Origin: an uncultured Christensenellaceae bacterium
Lineage (GTDB): Bacteria; Bacillota; Clostridia; Christensenellales; Christensenellaceae
Direction: 5' to 3'
Length of the DNA: 64,000 nt
NCBI GenBank assembly: GCA_910588425.1
Contig: CAJUPM010000002.1
Location: 91,966 to 155,965 of the forward strand
Shown: positions 9,514 to 17,735 of the stretch, one piece after another
Layout of the letters: each line of letters opens with the position of its first letter
Position numbering within the stretch: position 1 is the stretch's first letter
The notes under the pieces: model-generated
Told to the model about the DNA's origin: nothing
Databases searched by the model: none
What the model saw: the letters and a program-made list of their open reading frames with translations, nothing else
Position numbers and translations under genes: made by a program

Positions 9514-9635
9514 AGCATTGCTCTCCCTTGTTGCAGTAAATTGTGCCTCTGGGTTTTAGGGTTGCCTCTGGCGGGATTTTCTATACCGGGGAAAAACTGG
9601 AAGAAACCGCGAAAAATGGGGGAGGGAAATGCAAA

Positions 9636-9664
9636 TCAAAAAGGCAGCCTGAGGGCTGCCTTTC
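9636..9664 (-). terminator. Terminator of spoIIGA-sigE
   Basis: On minus: AAAGGCAGCC-CTCA-GGCTGCCTTT then TTG, 23 bp past the sigE stop; separates sigE from sigG. Confidence 0.75.
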
Positions 9665-9686
9665 AAAGCTTCTATTGCCTTTGAAG

Positions 9687-10394
9687 CTAGAGCATTTTCG
9701 AGACGTCTTTCTGCAGGCGCTTGATGATGCGCTTTTCCAGCCGGGAAATATAGCTCTGCGAAATGCCCAGCGCGTCTGCGACCTGCTTTTGCGTGTTTTC
9801 CCGGAAGCCGGACAGCCCAAACCGCATATTGATGATCAGTTTTTCCCGGGCGGGCAGGTGCGAAACAGCTTCGGCGATGAGGGATTTTTCTACGTCGCTC
9901 TCGATCTCTTTGAAAACGGCATCGCCCTCGGTTCCCAAAATATCCGAGAGCAAGAGCTCGTTGCCGTCCCAATCCACGTTGAGCGGCTCATCCAGGGAGA
10001 TTTCTCCCTTGATGCGGGAGGTGCGGCGCAAAAACATCAGAATCTCATTTTCAATACAGCGGCTGGCATAGGTCGCCAGCTTGATATTTTTGCTGGCGTC
10101 GAAGGTGTTGACCGCCTTGATCAGCCCGATGGTGCCGATCGAGATGAGGTCTTCCAGGCCGACGCCGGTGTTGTCGAATTTGCGAGCGATATAGACCACC
10201 AGGCGGATATTGCGCTCAATCAGGCTGGTTTTGACTTCGCTTTCGCCGCCGGCCAGGCGCTGTATCAGAAGGCTCTCCTCGCTCTTGGAGAGGGGAGGGG
10301 GAAGCGCTTCGCTCCCATTGACGTATAGGAGATGGCGTTTTGCCAGAGTGATTTTAAAAATGGCCAGACGGATTTGTTCCAATGTTTTTATCAT
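9687..10394 (-). CDS. sigE: Sporulation sigma factor E (pro-sigma-E)
   Basis: Early mother-cell sigma factor, made as an inactive precursor. 235 aa. An N-terminal pro-region of about 25-30 residues (basic and hydrophobic, IRLAIFKITLAKRHLL) precedes PPPLSKSEE. Core: VGLEDLISIGTIGLIKAVNTFD, KLATYASRCIENEILMFLRR and the C-terminal helix-turn-helix TQKQVADALGISQSYISRL. Lies 9 bp after its maturation protease gene spoIIGA, so the two are cotranscribed. Confidence 0.95.
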   Translation of the reverse strand: MIKTLEQIRLAIFKITLAKRHLLYVNGSEALPPPLSKSEESLLIQRLAGGESEVKTSLIERNIRLVVYIARKFDNTGVGLEDLISIGTIGLIKAVNTFDASKNIKLATYASRCIENEILMFLRRTSRIKGEISLDEPLNVDWDGNELLLSDILGTEGDAVFKEIESDVEKSLIAEAVSHLPAREKLIINMRFGLSGFRENTQKQVADALGISQSYISRLEKRIIKRLQKDVSKML

Positions 10395-10403
10395 ATGTTC
10401 CTC

Positions 10404-11195
10404 CTATAATGGGAATAGTTTTAAATTCGGCCCGAGAAGAGCGGTGTAGCCCTCTGGGAGGGAAGTATCTGCAAGCGCGAGATAAGCCTTGGCCGCATAG
10501 CTTTTGCCCTTTGCGGTAATAATGAGTTTATCTGGCAAAAAGCCGGGCAGGCTGGATTCCCCGGATGCCGTGCGGCAGGGAAACGAGGGCAGAGCATGCC
10601 GCTCTATCTGCTCCAGAAGCGCGCTGCCCGCCGCGCTGCGCGCCACGATGATGACGGAAAGCCCGCCGGGGCTTTGCAGCAGGTTGCCGGTATCCAAAAA
10701 ACCCCGGAGATTGACGGCAGCTCCGGAAAATTCCGCGTGAATGAGGTAGTCTGTTCCTTGCTTGGGATGGGGCGTGCGCAGGAGCAACTCCAAAAGTACG
10801 ATGCCAGCGGCCAGGCCGAGCAGGAGATAGCGCAGAATGGGAAGCCCGAGATATGCCGCGTGAAGCGGCGCATCCAGCGCCAGCATGGCGAAAAGAATAC
10901 AGCCGCCAAAGAGGAAGGAGCACAGAAGCGCCAGGCCGCAGCGCAGGAAATACCGCTTAGCCGGGCGGGCTCCCATGGGCAGGCACATGACGGCCAGAGC
11001 GATGCACTTAAAGGCGAATCCCCCGAGCGGCGGGAAAGCCAGCGCCAAAACAGAATAGAGCGCGCCAATTCCCGCTCCCATGCTGACGCGGGAGAATTTG
11101 ACGCGTTTTTCACTCAGGCGCGCAGCAAAAAATAGAATGATAAAGTCCATCAGGAAGTTATCCAGAAAGACCAGCTCGATATATACCTTTTTCAT
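10404..11195 (-). CDS. spoIIGA: SpoIIGA, sigma-E processing aspartic protease
   Basis: Membrane protease that removes the pro-sequence of sigma-E when activated by SpoIIR across the septum. 263 aa: five hydrophobic helices in residues 1-140, then a soluble half-pepsin domain with catalytic Asp168 in LRGFLDTGNLL. ATG 11195 (MKKVYIELVFLDNFLMD) is chosen by family N-terminus and GAGGG just upstream; a GTG 33 nt further is in frame but lacks a ribosome site. Divergent from pyk; I could not identify a clear Spo0A box in the 190-bp spacer. Confidence 0.92.
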   Translation of the reverse strand: MKKVYIELVFLDNFLMDFIILFFAARLSEKRVKFSRVSMGAGIGALYSVLALAFPPLGGFAFKCIALAVMCLPMGARPAKRYFLRCGLALLCSFLFGGCILFAMLALDAPLHAAYLGLPILRYLLLGLAAGIVLLELLLRTPHPKQGTDYLIHAEFSGAAVNLRGFLDTGNLLQSPGGLSVIIVARSAAGSALLEQIERHALPSFPCRTASGESSLPGFLPDKLIITAKGKSYAAKAYLALADTSLPEGYTALLGPNLKLFPL

Positions 11196-11302
11196 TTCCC
11201 TCACCCGGGCACAGTATATCCTACTCACTTTTCAAAAAATGTAGAACTGTGGGATGCAAAAAGCGCACAAAATGGCGAATGTGTAAAAAATGAAGGAGAG
11301 TA

Positions 11303-11330
11303 TTTTCATCCTGCATTTTTCGTGTATAAT
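11303..11330 (+). promoter_or_regulatory. Promoter of pyk
   Basis: TTTTCA, 16-bp spacer, TATAAT, followed about 55 bp later by the pyk start. The -10 is perfect, the -35 weak (4 of 6). Confidence 0.5.
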
Positions 11331-11385
11331 ATAGACTGGAAGTATTTTTTGAATAGATTACCCCTAAGAGAGGAAGCAAAGGAAT

Positions 11386-12816
11386 ATGGCCATGAGAAAA
11401 ACCAAAATTGTCGCGACGCTGGGGCCGGCCAGCAGTGATGTGCAGACCATCAAACAGCTCATTTGCGCAGGGATGGACGTCGCGCGCTTCAATTTTTCGC
11501 ACGGCGATCACCGCGAGCAGCTCAGCCGCCTTTTGGCGCTGAAGCAGGCGCGCGAAGAGCTGGGCAAACCGGTGGCGGCGCTTCTCGATACCAAGGGGCC
11601 GGAAGTGCGCCTTGGGCGGTTTGAAGGCGGCAAGGCCGAGCTTCTGGCCGGAGAGAGCTTTACGCTGACGACGGCGGATCTGCTGGGCACGGCAAAGCGC
11701 GCAAGCGTCTCCTATAAGCGCCTGCCTATGGACGTGCGGGCGGGAGATACCATCCTTTTAGACGACGGCAATATCGAGCTTCGCGTTGAGCGCGTCTGCG
11801 GATCCGAGATCGACACGCAGATCATCGACGGCGGCATCATTTCGGACCGCAAGGGCGTGAACCTGCCGGGGGTGCACCTGAATATGCCCTATATGAGCGA
11901 GGCGGATGAGCAGGATCTCCTCTTTGGCATCAAGCATGGCTACGATATCGTTGCGGCCTCTTTTGTGCGCAGCGCCGAAGACCTGATCATTCTCCGGGAG
12001 TTCCTCAATAAAAACGGCGGCGGGCATATGAAGATCATCGCCAAGATAGAAAACGCCGAGGGCGTCGAGAATGCGGGAGAGATCATCCGCAGCTGCGATG
12101 GCATCATGGTCGCGAGAGGCGATATGGGCGTGGAAATTCCCCTGGAGGAAGTGCCCGTTGAGCAGAAGCGGCTAATTAAGCGCGGATACCTTGCAGGCAA
12201 GCAGGTCATTACCGCGACGCAGATGCTGGAGAGCATGATCACCAATCCGCGCCCCACCAGAGCAGAGGGGACGGACGTCGCCAACGCCATTTACGACGGC
12301 ACCAGCGCCATCATGCTTTCGGGCGAAACGGCGGCGGGCAAATATCCGGTCAAAGCCGTCGAGACTATGGCGCGCATCGCCCTGCGCACCGAGCAGGATA
12401 TCGATTACAAGAAGCGCTTTTTCGCGGAGAGCCAGCGCAACCGCGGCGCAGAGAATACGCCGGATGCCGTCTCCCATGCGGCCTGCACTGTCTCCTACGA
12501 TTTAAACGCGGCGGCCCTGCTGGCCCTCACCAAAACCGGGACGACCGCCAAGCTCATCTCCAAATTCAGGCCGTCCATGCCCATCATCGGCTGTGCCATG
12601 ACGGACGAGGTGATGCGCCAGCTCAATCTCTCCTGGAATGTTTTTCCTGTGCGGGTGGAGGAGAAGATGGAGATGGATGAGCTCTTTGCGCACGCCGTGG
12701 AAAAGGCGGTGGAGGCGGGCTACCTGCGCCGGGGCGAGCTGGTGATCATGGTGGCGGGCATTCCCCTGGGCTTTGCCGGGACGACGAATATCATCAAAGT
12801 GCATATTGTGGAATAA
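11386..12816 (+). CDS. pyk: Pyruvate kinase
   Basis: Last step of glycolysis: phosphoenolpyruvate plus ADP to pyruvate plus ATP. 476 aa: barrel with inserted B domain and C-terminal allosteric domain, lacking the extra phosphoenolpyruvate-utiliser tail of Bacillus Pyk. Motifs: MDVARFNFSHG, IIAKIENAEGVEN (catalytic Lys), VARGDMGVEIP and TATQMLESMI. ATG 11392 (MRKTKIVATLGPAS), six nt inside, fits the AAAGGA spacing and family start better than ATG 11386. Monocistronic. Confidence 0.96.
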   Translation: MAMRKTKIVATLGPASSDVQTIKQLICAGMDVARFNFSHGDHREQLSRLLALKQAREELGKPVAALLDTKGPEVRLGRFEGGKAELLAGESFTLTTADLLGTAKRASVSYKRLPMDVRAGDTILLDDGNIELRVERVCGSEIDTQIIDGGIISDRKGVNLPGVHLNMPYMSEADEQDLLFGIKHGYDIVAASFVRSAEDLIILREFLNKNGGGHMKIIAKIENAEGVENAGEIIRSCDGIMVARGDMGVEIPLEEVPVEQKRLIKRGYLAGKQVITATQMLESMITNPRPTRAEGTDVANAIYDGTSAIMLSGETAAGKYPVKAVETMARIALRTEQDIDYKKRFFAESQRNRGAENTPDAVSHAACTVSYDLNAAALLALTKTGTTAKLISKFRPSMPIIGCAMTDEVMRQLNLSWNVFPVRVEEKMEMDELFAHAVEKAVEAGYLRRGELVIMVAGIPLGFAGTTNIIKVHIVE

Positions 12817-12835
12817 ACGCGCTGTCTGATAAACC

Positions 12836-12882
12836 AAAACTCCCCTCCAAGCATATGATAAAAGCAAGGAGGGGAGTTTTTT
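12836..12882 (+). promoter_or_regulatory. 13-bp hairpin: pyk terminator that contains the ymxH ribosome site
   Basis: Bases 12836-12848 pair perfectly with 12868-12880 (AAAACTCCCCTCC against GGAGGGGAGTTTT), then the T-run continues into the TTG start at 12881. The right arm is the ymxH Shine-Dalgarno. The 19-nt loop holds CATATGATA, a match to the -10 of sporulation sigma-E/K promoters (CATANNNTA). Confidence 0.7.
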
Positions 12883-13132
12883 GCGGTTTAATCAGCTGAG
12901 AAAGAAAGAAGTCATCAACGTCTGCGAGGGGCGCAGCCTTGGCTACATATGCGATTTAATTTTTGATGAGTGCAAGGGGCATATCCATGCCATTGTCGTG
13001 CCCGGAAGCTGCGGGCTGCGCGGCATGTTCCAGCACCGGGACTACGTGATTCCATGGAAAGATATCTGCAAAATTGGGGACGACGTGATTTTGGTCGAGA
13101 TCGATATGGCAACTTGCGAGATCATTCATTGA
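12881..13132 (+). CDS. YlmC/YmxH-family PRC-barrel sporulation protein
   Basis: 83-aa single PRC-barrel-like protein of the YlmC/YmxH family, widely conserved in spore formers; biochemical role unknown. Sequence RFNQLRKKEVINVCEGRSLG then DLIFDECKGHIHAIVVPG and DYVIPWKDICKIGDDVILV is the family pattern. The start is a TTG at 12881 with AAGGAGGGG 8 bp ahead; there is no upstream ATG. The ribosome site sits in the arm of the preceding hairpin, suggesting it is translated from its own, shorter transcript. Confidence 0.85.
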   Translation: MRFNQLRKKEVINVCEGRSLGYICDLIFDECKGHIHAIVVPGSCGLRGMFQHRDYVIPWKDICKIGDDVILVEIDMATCEIIH

Positions 13133-13158
13133 GTATGCGCCGCTTTTTGTGCTATAAT
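13129..13158 (+). promoter_or_regulatory. Promoter of nrdR
   Basis: TTGAGT, 18-bp spacer, TATAAT; begins at the end of ymxH and lies 113 bp before nrdR. Confidence 0.6.
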
Positions 13159-13270
13159 AACCCCGAAAGCGCATATTCGGCGCGGCTTCTCTCGCGCAAG
13201 GCGGGAAAATATGATAGAATGAAGCTGCTGTGTTCCGAAGAAAACGCAAAACGATGTAAGAGGTAGAGTT

Positions 13271-13726
13271 ATGAGGTGTATTTATTGCGGACACCAGGAG
13301 AGCAAGGTAGTCGATTCCAGGCCGCTGGATGAAGGGGTTTCCACGCGCCGGCGCAGAGAATGCCTGAAATGCGGCAGAAGATTCACGACGTATGAGAAGG
13401 CAGAGCAAGTGCCCGTGATGGTCGTCAAAAAGGATGGCAGCCGCCAGGCCTTTGATATCGATAAAATCAAACGGGGCATTATGAAGGCCTGCGAAAAGCG
13501 CAATGTCTCTATCGATACCATCGATGCCATGGCGCTGGAAATCGAAAACCAGGTGCAGAACCGGGTGGAGCAGGAAGTGCAGGCGCAGGATATCGGCGAT
13601 ATGGTGATGGAATCGCTCAAAAAGGTGGACGAGGTGGCTTACGTCCGCTTCGCTTCGGTTTACCGGGAGTTTAAAGACATCAGCACTTTCATGAGCGAGC
13701 TCAAAAAACTGGTGGCAGAGAAATAG
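13271..13726 (+). CDS. nrdR: NrdR, ribonucleotide reductase repressor
   Basis: Zinc- and ATP/dATP-dependent repressor of ribonucleotide reductase genes. 151 aa, full length. Zinc ribbon with Cys3, Cys6, Cys31 and Cys34 around RRRRECLKCGRRFTTYE, then an ATP-cone domain (VVKKDGSRQAFDIDKI). AAGAGGTAGAGTT precedes the ATG. No nrd gene is present in the window, so its targets lie elsewhere. Confidence 0.95.
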   Translation: MRCIYCGHQESKVVDSRPLDEGVSTRRRRECLKCGRRFTTYEKAEQVPVMVVKKDGSRQAFDIDKIKRGIMKACEKRNVSIDTIDAMALEIENQVQNRVEQEVQAQDIGDMVMESLKKVDEVAYVRFASVYREFKDISTFMSELKKLVAEK

Positions 13727-13766
13727 CGCGGGGACCTCGCGGCAAAAAGCAGAAGGGGATTTCATT

Positions 13767-14582
13767 ATGGCATATGCAGATAAGGTGCAAAGAGGCTTTT
13801 TGGAGCGGCAAAAAGACGGCGTCATTTTCTACACGATTCCATCCTTCGAGGCACTGGGAATCCGCCATGGGTTCACTTCCCGGGTTGGCGGTGTGAGCGA
13901 CGGCCCCTTTTCTTCCCTAAATCTGAGCTTTAAGCGCGATCCCTCGCCGGAGCGCGTCCGGGAAAACTTCCGGCGCGCGGCAGGGGCTATGGGAATGCAG
14001 GCGGAAGAGCTGGTGGTCTGCAACTATGAGCACGGCAATCAGGTGGAATTCGTGGATGAGCGCCATCACGGCATGGGAATTTTCCGGGAAAATGAGCTGC
14101 CAAAATGCGACGGGGTCTGCATGACAGCGCCGGGAACGGTGGGCGTGAGCCTGCACGCAGACTGCAACTCGCTTTTCTTCCTGGATCAGAAACTGCGGGC
14201 GGCATCGGTTTGCCATGCGGGTTGGAAGGGCACGCTTTCGGGCATTGCGCGGACGGCCGTGCAAAAACTGGCTAGCCTTGGCATTGCGCCGGATGAAATT
14301 TTGGTGGGCATCGGGCCTTCCATCTGCGGCCATTGCTATGAGATTCAGGAGGATGTGGCAGGGCTGTTCGAGCCGGAATATCCGGCGGCGGTGCTGCGCG
14401 GGAGCGAAGGCATTCATCTGGATTTATGGGCCGTTTTGCTGGCGCAGTTTGAAAATCTCGGCATTCCGCCAAAAAATATCACACTCTCCGGGCTTTGTAC
14501 ATATGATAATAGCGAGAGGTTCTTCTCTCATCGAAGAGACCATGGAAAAACGGGCGCGATGGGGTCTTTCATCGCGCTGTAA
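13767..14582 (+). CDS. pgeF: PgeF/YlmD laccase-domain purine nucleosidase family protein
   Basis: Multi-copper-oxidase-like (DUF152) protein; studied homologues phosphorolyse purine nucleosides or edit peptidoglycan precursors, and older names call them polyphenol oxidase. 271 aa. Motifs: HGFTSRVGGVSDGPFSSLNL, VGVSLHADCNSLFF, VCHAGWKGTLSGI (His and Gly-Trp), GPSICGHCYEI and RFFSHRRDHGKTGAM at the C-terminus. AGAAGGGGATT precedes ATG 13767. Forty bp after nrdR, likely cotranscribed. Confidence 0.9.
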   Translation: MAYADKVQRGFLERQKDGVIFYTIPSFEALGIRHGFTSRVGGVSDGPFSSLNLSFKRDPSPERVRENFRRAAGAMGMQAEELVVCNYEHGNQVEFVDERHHGMGIFRENELPKCDGVCMTAPGTVGVSLHADCNSLFFLDQKLRAASVCHAGWKGTLSGIARTAVQKLASLGIAPDEILVGIGPSICGHCYEIQEDVAGLFEPEYPAAVLRGSEGIHLDLWAVLLAQFENLGIPPKNITLSGLCTYDNSERFFSHRRDHGKTGAMGSFIAL

Positions 14583-14636
14583 CTGGAAAAAGCGGGCGCC
14601 CTGCCTGCTTTTTTAATAAGGAGCGAGGTGCTTATT

Positions 14637-15773
14637 TTGATCTATTTAGATAATGCCGCCACGACGAAAGTGCGGGCGGAAGTATTAGAAGCGATGCTGC
14701 CCTATCTGCAAGAACAATATGGAAACCCGTCCTCGGTCTATGGGCTGGGGAGGGAGGCGCACCACGCGCTGGATATTGCAAGAGAGCAGCTGAAAACGGC
14801 CCTGGGGGCAAAGCTGGCCCGGGAGATTTTCTTCACCGGCTGCGGCACGGAGAGCGACAACTGGGCGATTTCCGGCGCGGCTCATGCGCTGCGGCAAAAG
14901 GGCCGGCATATCATCACGAGCAAAGTGGAACACCACGCCGTGCTGGATACCTGCCGTGCGCTGGAGACGGATGGCTATGAGGTAACCTATCTGGATGTAG
15001 ACTGCTATGGGCAGGTCAGCCCCGAGGCTGTGCGGGCAGCGATTCGGGAAGATACCATCCTGGTAAGCGTGATGTTTGCAAACAACGAGGTGGGGACCAT
15101 CAACCCCATCGCCGAGATTGCCCAGGCCGCGCATCAGGCGGGGGTGCTGATGCATACGGATGCCGTGCAGGCGGTGGGGCATGTGAAAATCGATGTGCAG
15201 GAGCTGGGCGTGGATCTGCTCTCGCTTTCCGGGCACAAATTCCATTCGCCCAAAGGCGTCGGCGCGCTCTATGTCAGGCAGGGCACGCCCATCGATAAAT
15301 ACATGCACGGCGGCGGCCAGGAGCGCGGCCGGCGGTCCGGCACGGAGAATCTGGCCTCTATCGTGGGCATGGGGCGCGCCATCGAGCTGGCGTCCCAGGA
15401 GCTGGAGGGTGAAGCACAGCGGCTGACGGCGCTGCGGGAAGAGATGATCAAAATGGCGCGCCAGAAGATTCCCGGCGTCATTTTAAACGGCCATCCCACC
15501 CAGCGGCTGCCCGGCAATGTCAACCTGCGCATTCCCGAGCTGACCAGCGAGGCCGCGCTCTATAACCTGGATATGATGGGCATTGCCTGCTCCAGCGGCT
15601 CTGCCTGCACGGCAGGCTCGCTTTCGCCTTCGCACGTCCTCATGGCGATGGGGCTTTCCGAAAAGGAGGCGCGGGGCGCTCTGCGCTTCACCTTCTCGCG
15701 CTATACGACGCGGCAGGAAGTGGAGGCGGCGGTGCAGACACTGGCGGAAATTGCTCAGCGGCTGCGCAAGTAG
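14637..15773 (+). CDS. NifS/IscS-like cysteine desulfurase
   Basis: PLP enzyme that moves sulfur from cysteine to Fe-S cluster or tRNA thiolation acceptors. 378 aa from the TTG at 14637 (MIYLDNAATTKVRAEV, the family start); a GTG nine nt earlier sits closer to AAGGAG and is an alternative. PLP lysine in LSLSGHKFHSPKGVGALY; catalytic cysteine in CSSGSACTAGSLSPSHVL. No scaffold gene (iscU/nifU) or thiI is adjacent; the next gene is a small membrane peptide. A tRNA-thiolation or general role cannot be separated by sequence. Confidence 0.9.
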   Translation: MIYLDNAATTKVRAEVLEAMLPYLQEQYGNPSSVYGLGREAHHALDIAREQLKTALGAKLAREIFFTGCGTESDNWAISGAAHALRQKGRHIITSKVEHHAVLDTCRALETDGYEVTYLDVDCYGQVSPEAVRAAIREDTILVSVMFANNEVGTINPIAEIAQAAHQAGVLMHTDAVQAVGHVKIDVQELGVDLLSLSGHKFHSPKGVGALYVRQGTPIDKYMHGGGQERGRRSGTENLASIVGMGRAIELASQELEGEAQRLTALREEMIKMARQKIPGVILNGHPTQRLPGNVNLRIPELTSEAALYNLDMMGIACSSGSACTAGSLSPSHVLMAMGLSEKEARGALRFTFSRYTTRQEVEAAVQTLAEIAQRLRK

Positions 15774-15880
15774 CAGCTTGCATTTTTGAAAAAAATTTTG
15801 AAAACGCACGATTTTGTGATTAAATTCCTTTTTTCTGCGCAGATTAACGATGAGAATTCATTTGCAGAAGGGAGTTTGAA

Positions 15881-16036
15881 ATGAATATGAAATGCACAGC
15901 CCTTAGTTTTTTGATGGGCGGTCTGGTGGGCGCGGCTGCGGTTATGGCAACTGTTCCCGGAACCAAGACCTTTATGAAGAGAACCATGAGAAAGGGCAAA
16001 CGCGCTCTTGAGGACGCGGTTTGCAATATGTGGTAA
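15881..16036 (+). CDS. 51-aa small membrane protein
   Basis: Short gene with a strong ribosome site (GAAGGGAG, 6-7 bp before ATG 15881). Sequence begins MNMKCTALSFLMGGLVGAAA with one Gly/Ala-rich transmembrane helix (residues 7-24), then a basic amphipathic tail KTFMKRTMRKGKRALEDAV. This is the layout of YtxH-like small membrane proteins. Followed 8 bp later by a terminator and preceded by about 105 non-coding bases. Function unknown. Confidence 0.7.
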   Translation: MNMKCTALSFLMGGLVGAAAVMATVPGTKTFMKRTMRKGKRALEDAVCNMW

Positions 16037-16044
16037 TCGTGAAG

Positions 16045-16068
16045 AGCCGCTCGGCAGAGCGGCTTTTT
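16045..16068 (+). terminator. Terminator after the 51-aa membrane protein
   Basis: AGCCGCTC-ggca-GAGCGGCT followed by T5. Confidence 0.85.
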
Positions 16069-16126
16069 GCATCATGCCAAGACGCCGGAAATCTGCGAAA
16101 AACTGGTAAATTCAGGCGCAGATTGG

Positions 16127-16155
16127 TTGATTTGTAATTGGGCTTGGTATATAAT
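16127..16155 (+). promoter_or_regulatory. Promoter of ireB-ruvX-yrzB
   Basis: TTGATT, 17-bp spacer, TATAAT; 35 bp before the ireB start. Strong match to the housekeeping consensus. Confidence 0.7.
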
Positions 16156-16190
16156 AATTCTATTAAGAGGGCAACAGGAGGGCTATCACG

Positions 16191-16448
16191 ATGAATCATG
16201 CTGATCGGACGACGAAATTTGTCTTGACAAAAGACATGGACAACCCTGCGCGCGGGATTATCAAGCTCGCCTGCGATGCGATGCAGCAAAAGGGATACGA
16301 TCCTCTCAATCAGCTGGTTGGGTATATCCTCTCCGGCGATCCGACATATATCACAAGCTTCAACGGCGCGCGCAGTCTGCTGACCAGGCTGGATAGGGAC
16401 GAGCTGTTGGAAGAGATTGTCTCGCAGTATATCGAGAATCTCGAATAG
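16191..16448 (+). CDS. ireB: IreB-family regulatory phosphoprotein (UPF0297)
   Basis: Small protein phosphorylated by the IreK/PrkC Ser/Thr kinase in enterococci, where it tunes cephalosporin resistance. 85 aa; near-canonical sequence with TTKFVLTKDMDNPARGII (the N-terminal region carries the Thr residues), YDPLNQLVGYILSGDPTYIT and RDELLEEIVSQYIEN. First gene of the conserved ireB-ruvX-yrzB operon. Confidence 0.93.
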   Translation: MNHADRTTKFVLTKDMDNPARGIIKLACDAMQQKGYDPLNQLVGYILSGDPTYITSFNGARSLLTRLDRDELLEEIVSQYIENLE

Positions 16449-16457
16449 GAGGCAGGA

Positions 16458-16883
16458 TTGTTATACCCGAAGATCATGGGGTTAGATGTTGGAGAGAAGC
16501 GCATTGGCATTGCGCTTTCGGATCCGCTGCGCATTACGGCGCAGGGCCTGGAATCCTATCAGGTTCAGGGCGAGCAGGAGGATATTGCCTATATTAAGGC
16601 GCTTTGCGAAAAGCATGGCGTGGAGCAGATTGTCTGCGGGCTCCCGAAAAATATGAACGGGACGATTGGCCCCCAGGCGGAGAAGATTTCCGCGTTTGCG
16701 GAAAAGCTGAAAGAAGCGACGGGGCGGGAGATCATCATGGAAGATGAGCGCCTGACGACGGTCTTTGCACAGCGCACGCTCATCGAAGCGGATGTCAGCA
16801 GGGCAAAGCGGAGAAAAGTGGTCGATAAGCTGGCTGCGGTAGCGATATTGCAGGGCTATTTAGATAGGACGAAAATTTACTGA
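16458..16883 (+). CDS. ruvX: RuvX/YqgF Holliday-junction resolvase-like nuclease
   Basis: RNase H-fold nuclease; proposed roles are Holliday-junction resolution and pre-16S rRNA 5'-processing. 141 aa. Acidic catalytic residues are in MGLDVGEKRIGIALSD, the middle ENLP-like VCGLPKNMNGTIG, EDERLTTVFAQ and DKLAAVAILQGYL. Start is TTG 16458, five bp after AGGAGG. Ten bp after ireB. Confidence 0.93.
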   Translation: MLYPKIMGLDVGEKRIGIALSDPLRITAQGLESYQVQGEQEDIAYIKALCEKHGVEQIVCGLPKNMNGTIGPQAEKISAFAEKLKEATGREIIMEDERLTTVFAQRTLIEADVSRAKRRKVVDKLAAVAILQGYLDRTKIY

Positions 16884-16899
16884 TTTAGGAGAAAATAAC

Positions 16900-17226
16900 A
16901 TGAGTGAACATTGCAACGGCCATTGCGAGCACTGCGCTGGCCATGATGGCGAAATGGATATCGAGAGCAACATCATTGCGTTGACGGACGACGAAGGCAA
17001 CGAAGTCGAATTCGAGTGCCTGATGACGTTTGATTGCGGCGAGCATTTCTATGCGTCGCTTCTGCCCGTCGTTCCCCTGGAGGATTTTGAGGAAGGCGAA
17101 GTGCTCATCATGCGCCTGGATGAGGATGGCGAGGAGAGCGTTTTCAGCCCCGTCGAATCTGAGGAGGAGCTGGAGGCAGCTTGGAACGAGTTTATCCGCC
17201 TCTATGAAGAAGAGGAAGAGGAGTAG
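16900..17226 (+). CDS. YrzB-like DUF1292 protein
   Basis: 108-aa acidic protein of the YrzB/DUF1292 family that follows ruvX in most Firmicutes; function unknown. The core NIIALTDDEGNEVEFECLMT is the family signature. Unusual is the N-terminal Cys/His cluster (HCNGHCEHCAGHDG), which could bind metal, and the C-terminal run of seven Glu. Translated from ATG 16900 after TTAGGAG. Confidence 0.88.
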   Translation: MSEHCNGHCEHCAGHDGEMDIESNIIALTDDEGNEVEFECLMTFDCGEHFYASLLPVVPLEDFEEGEVLIMRLDEDGEESVFSPVESEEELEAAWNEFIRLYEEEEEE

Positions 17227-17247
17227 GGCCAATTTGGCTCGTAAAAA

Positions 17248-17289
17248 AGCAGCGGAGAGCATAAAAGTTTTGTTCTCCGCTGCTTTTTT
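17248..17289 (+). terminator. Terminator of the ireB operon
   Basis: AGCAGCGGAGA / TCTCCGCTGCT stem (11 bp, 15-nt loop) between A6 and T6. Confidence 0.85.
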
Positions 17290-17469
17290 GGTGCAAGCAT
17301 TGCTATGAACTGACTTTTCTTCATTACTATTATTTAAATGAGCGAATCAATCGCCGATGCCATGAGGGCAGGCGTGCTTCTTTGTGTGATCCTGCGCGCA
17401 AAAAATTTGCTTTTGGAGACGCCGCATCTTCCAAGGTGTTGCTTGGAATGAAACAGATCGATTTTTGCC

Positions 17470-17498
17470 TTGACAAACAAAATTGGGAATGCTAAGAT
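17470..17498 (+). promoter_or_regulatory. Promoter of tRNA-Pro
   Basis: TTGACA, 17-bp spacer, TAAGAT, 27 bp before the tRNA. The stretch 17290-17469 in front holds no gene that I can support. Confidence 0.7.
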
Positions 17499-17525
17499 AT
17501 CAATGTTGATTTTTTCTCATAGCTT

Positions 17526-17602
17526 CTGGGTGTAGCGCAGTTTGGTAGCGTGCTTGAATGGGGTTCAAGAGGTCGCAGGTTCAATTCCTGTCACCCAGAC
17601 CA
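17526..17602 (+). tRNA. tRNA-Pro(GGG)
   Basis: Cloverleaf with CTGGGTG/CACCCAG acceptor, anticodon stem CTTGA/TCAAG around loop ATGGGGT (anticodon GGG), T-loop TTCAATT; CCA is encoded. Confidence 0.92.
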
Positions 17603-17648
17603 AAGAAAAGGTTGTATTTTGGAAAACAAGATACGGCCTTTTCTTTTT
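17602..17648 (+). terminator. Terminator of tRNA-Pro
   Basis: AAAGAAAAGG pairs with CCTTTTCTTT across a 25-nt loop, ending in T-rich sequence. Confidence 0.6.
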
Positions 17649-17735
17649 GAAGCAAAATGGAACTCTATTTGAATAGAGAGGTCGGAAGAATTAGAAACTC
17701 GCGCTGTCTAGGGCAAAAATGGCATAATTATTCTT

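Noticed and set aside
11196..11385. Spo0A box before spoIIGA
   Set aside because: No convincing TTTGTCRAA-like sequence or 22-bp-spaced sigma-A promoter found on the minus strand.
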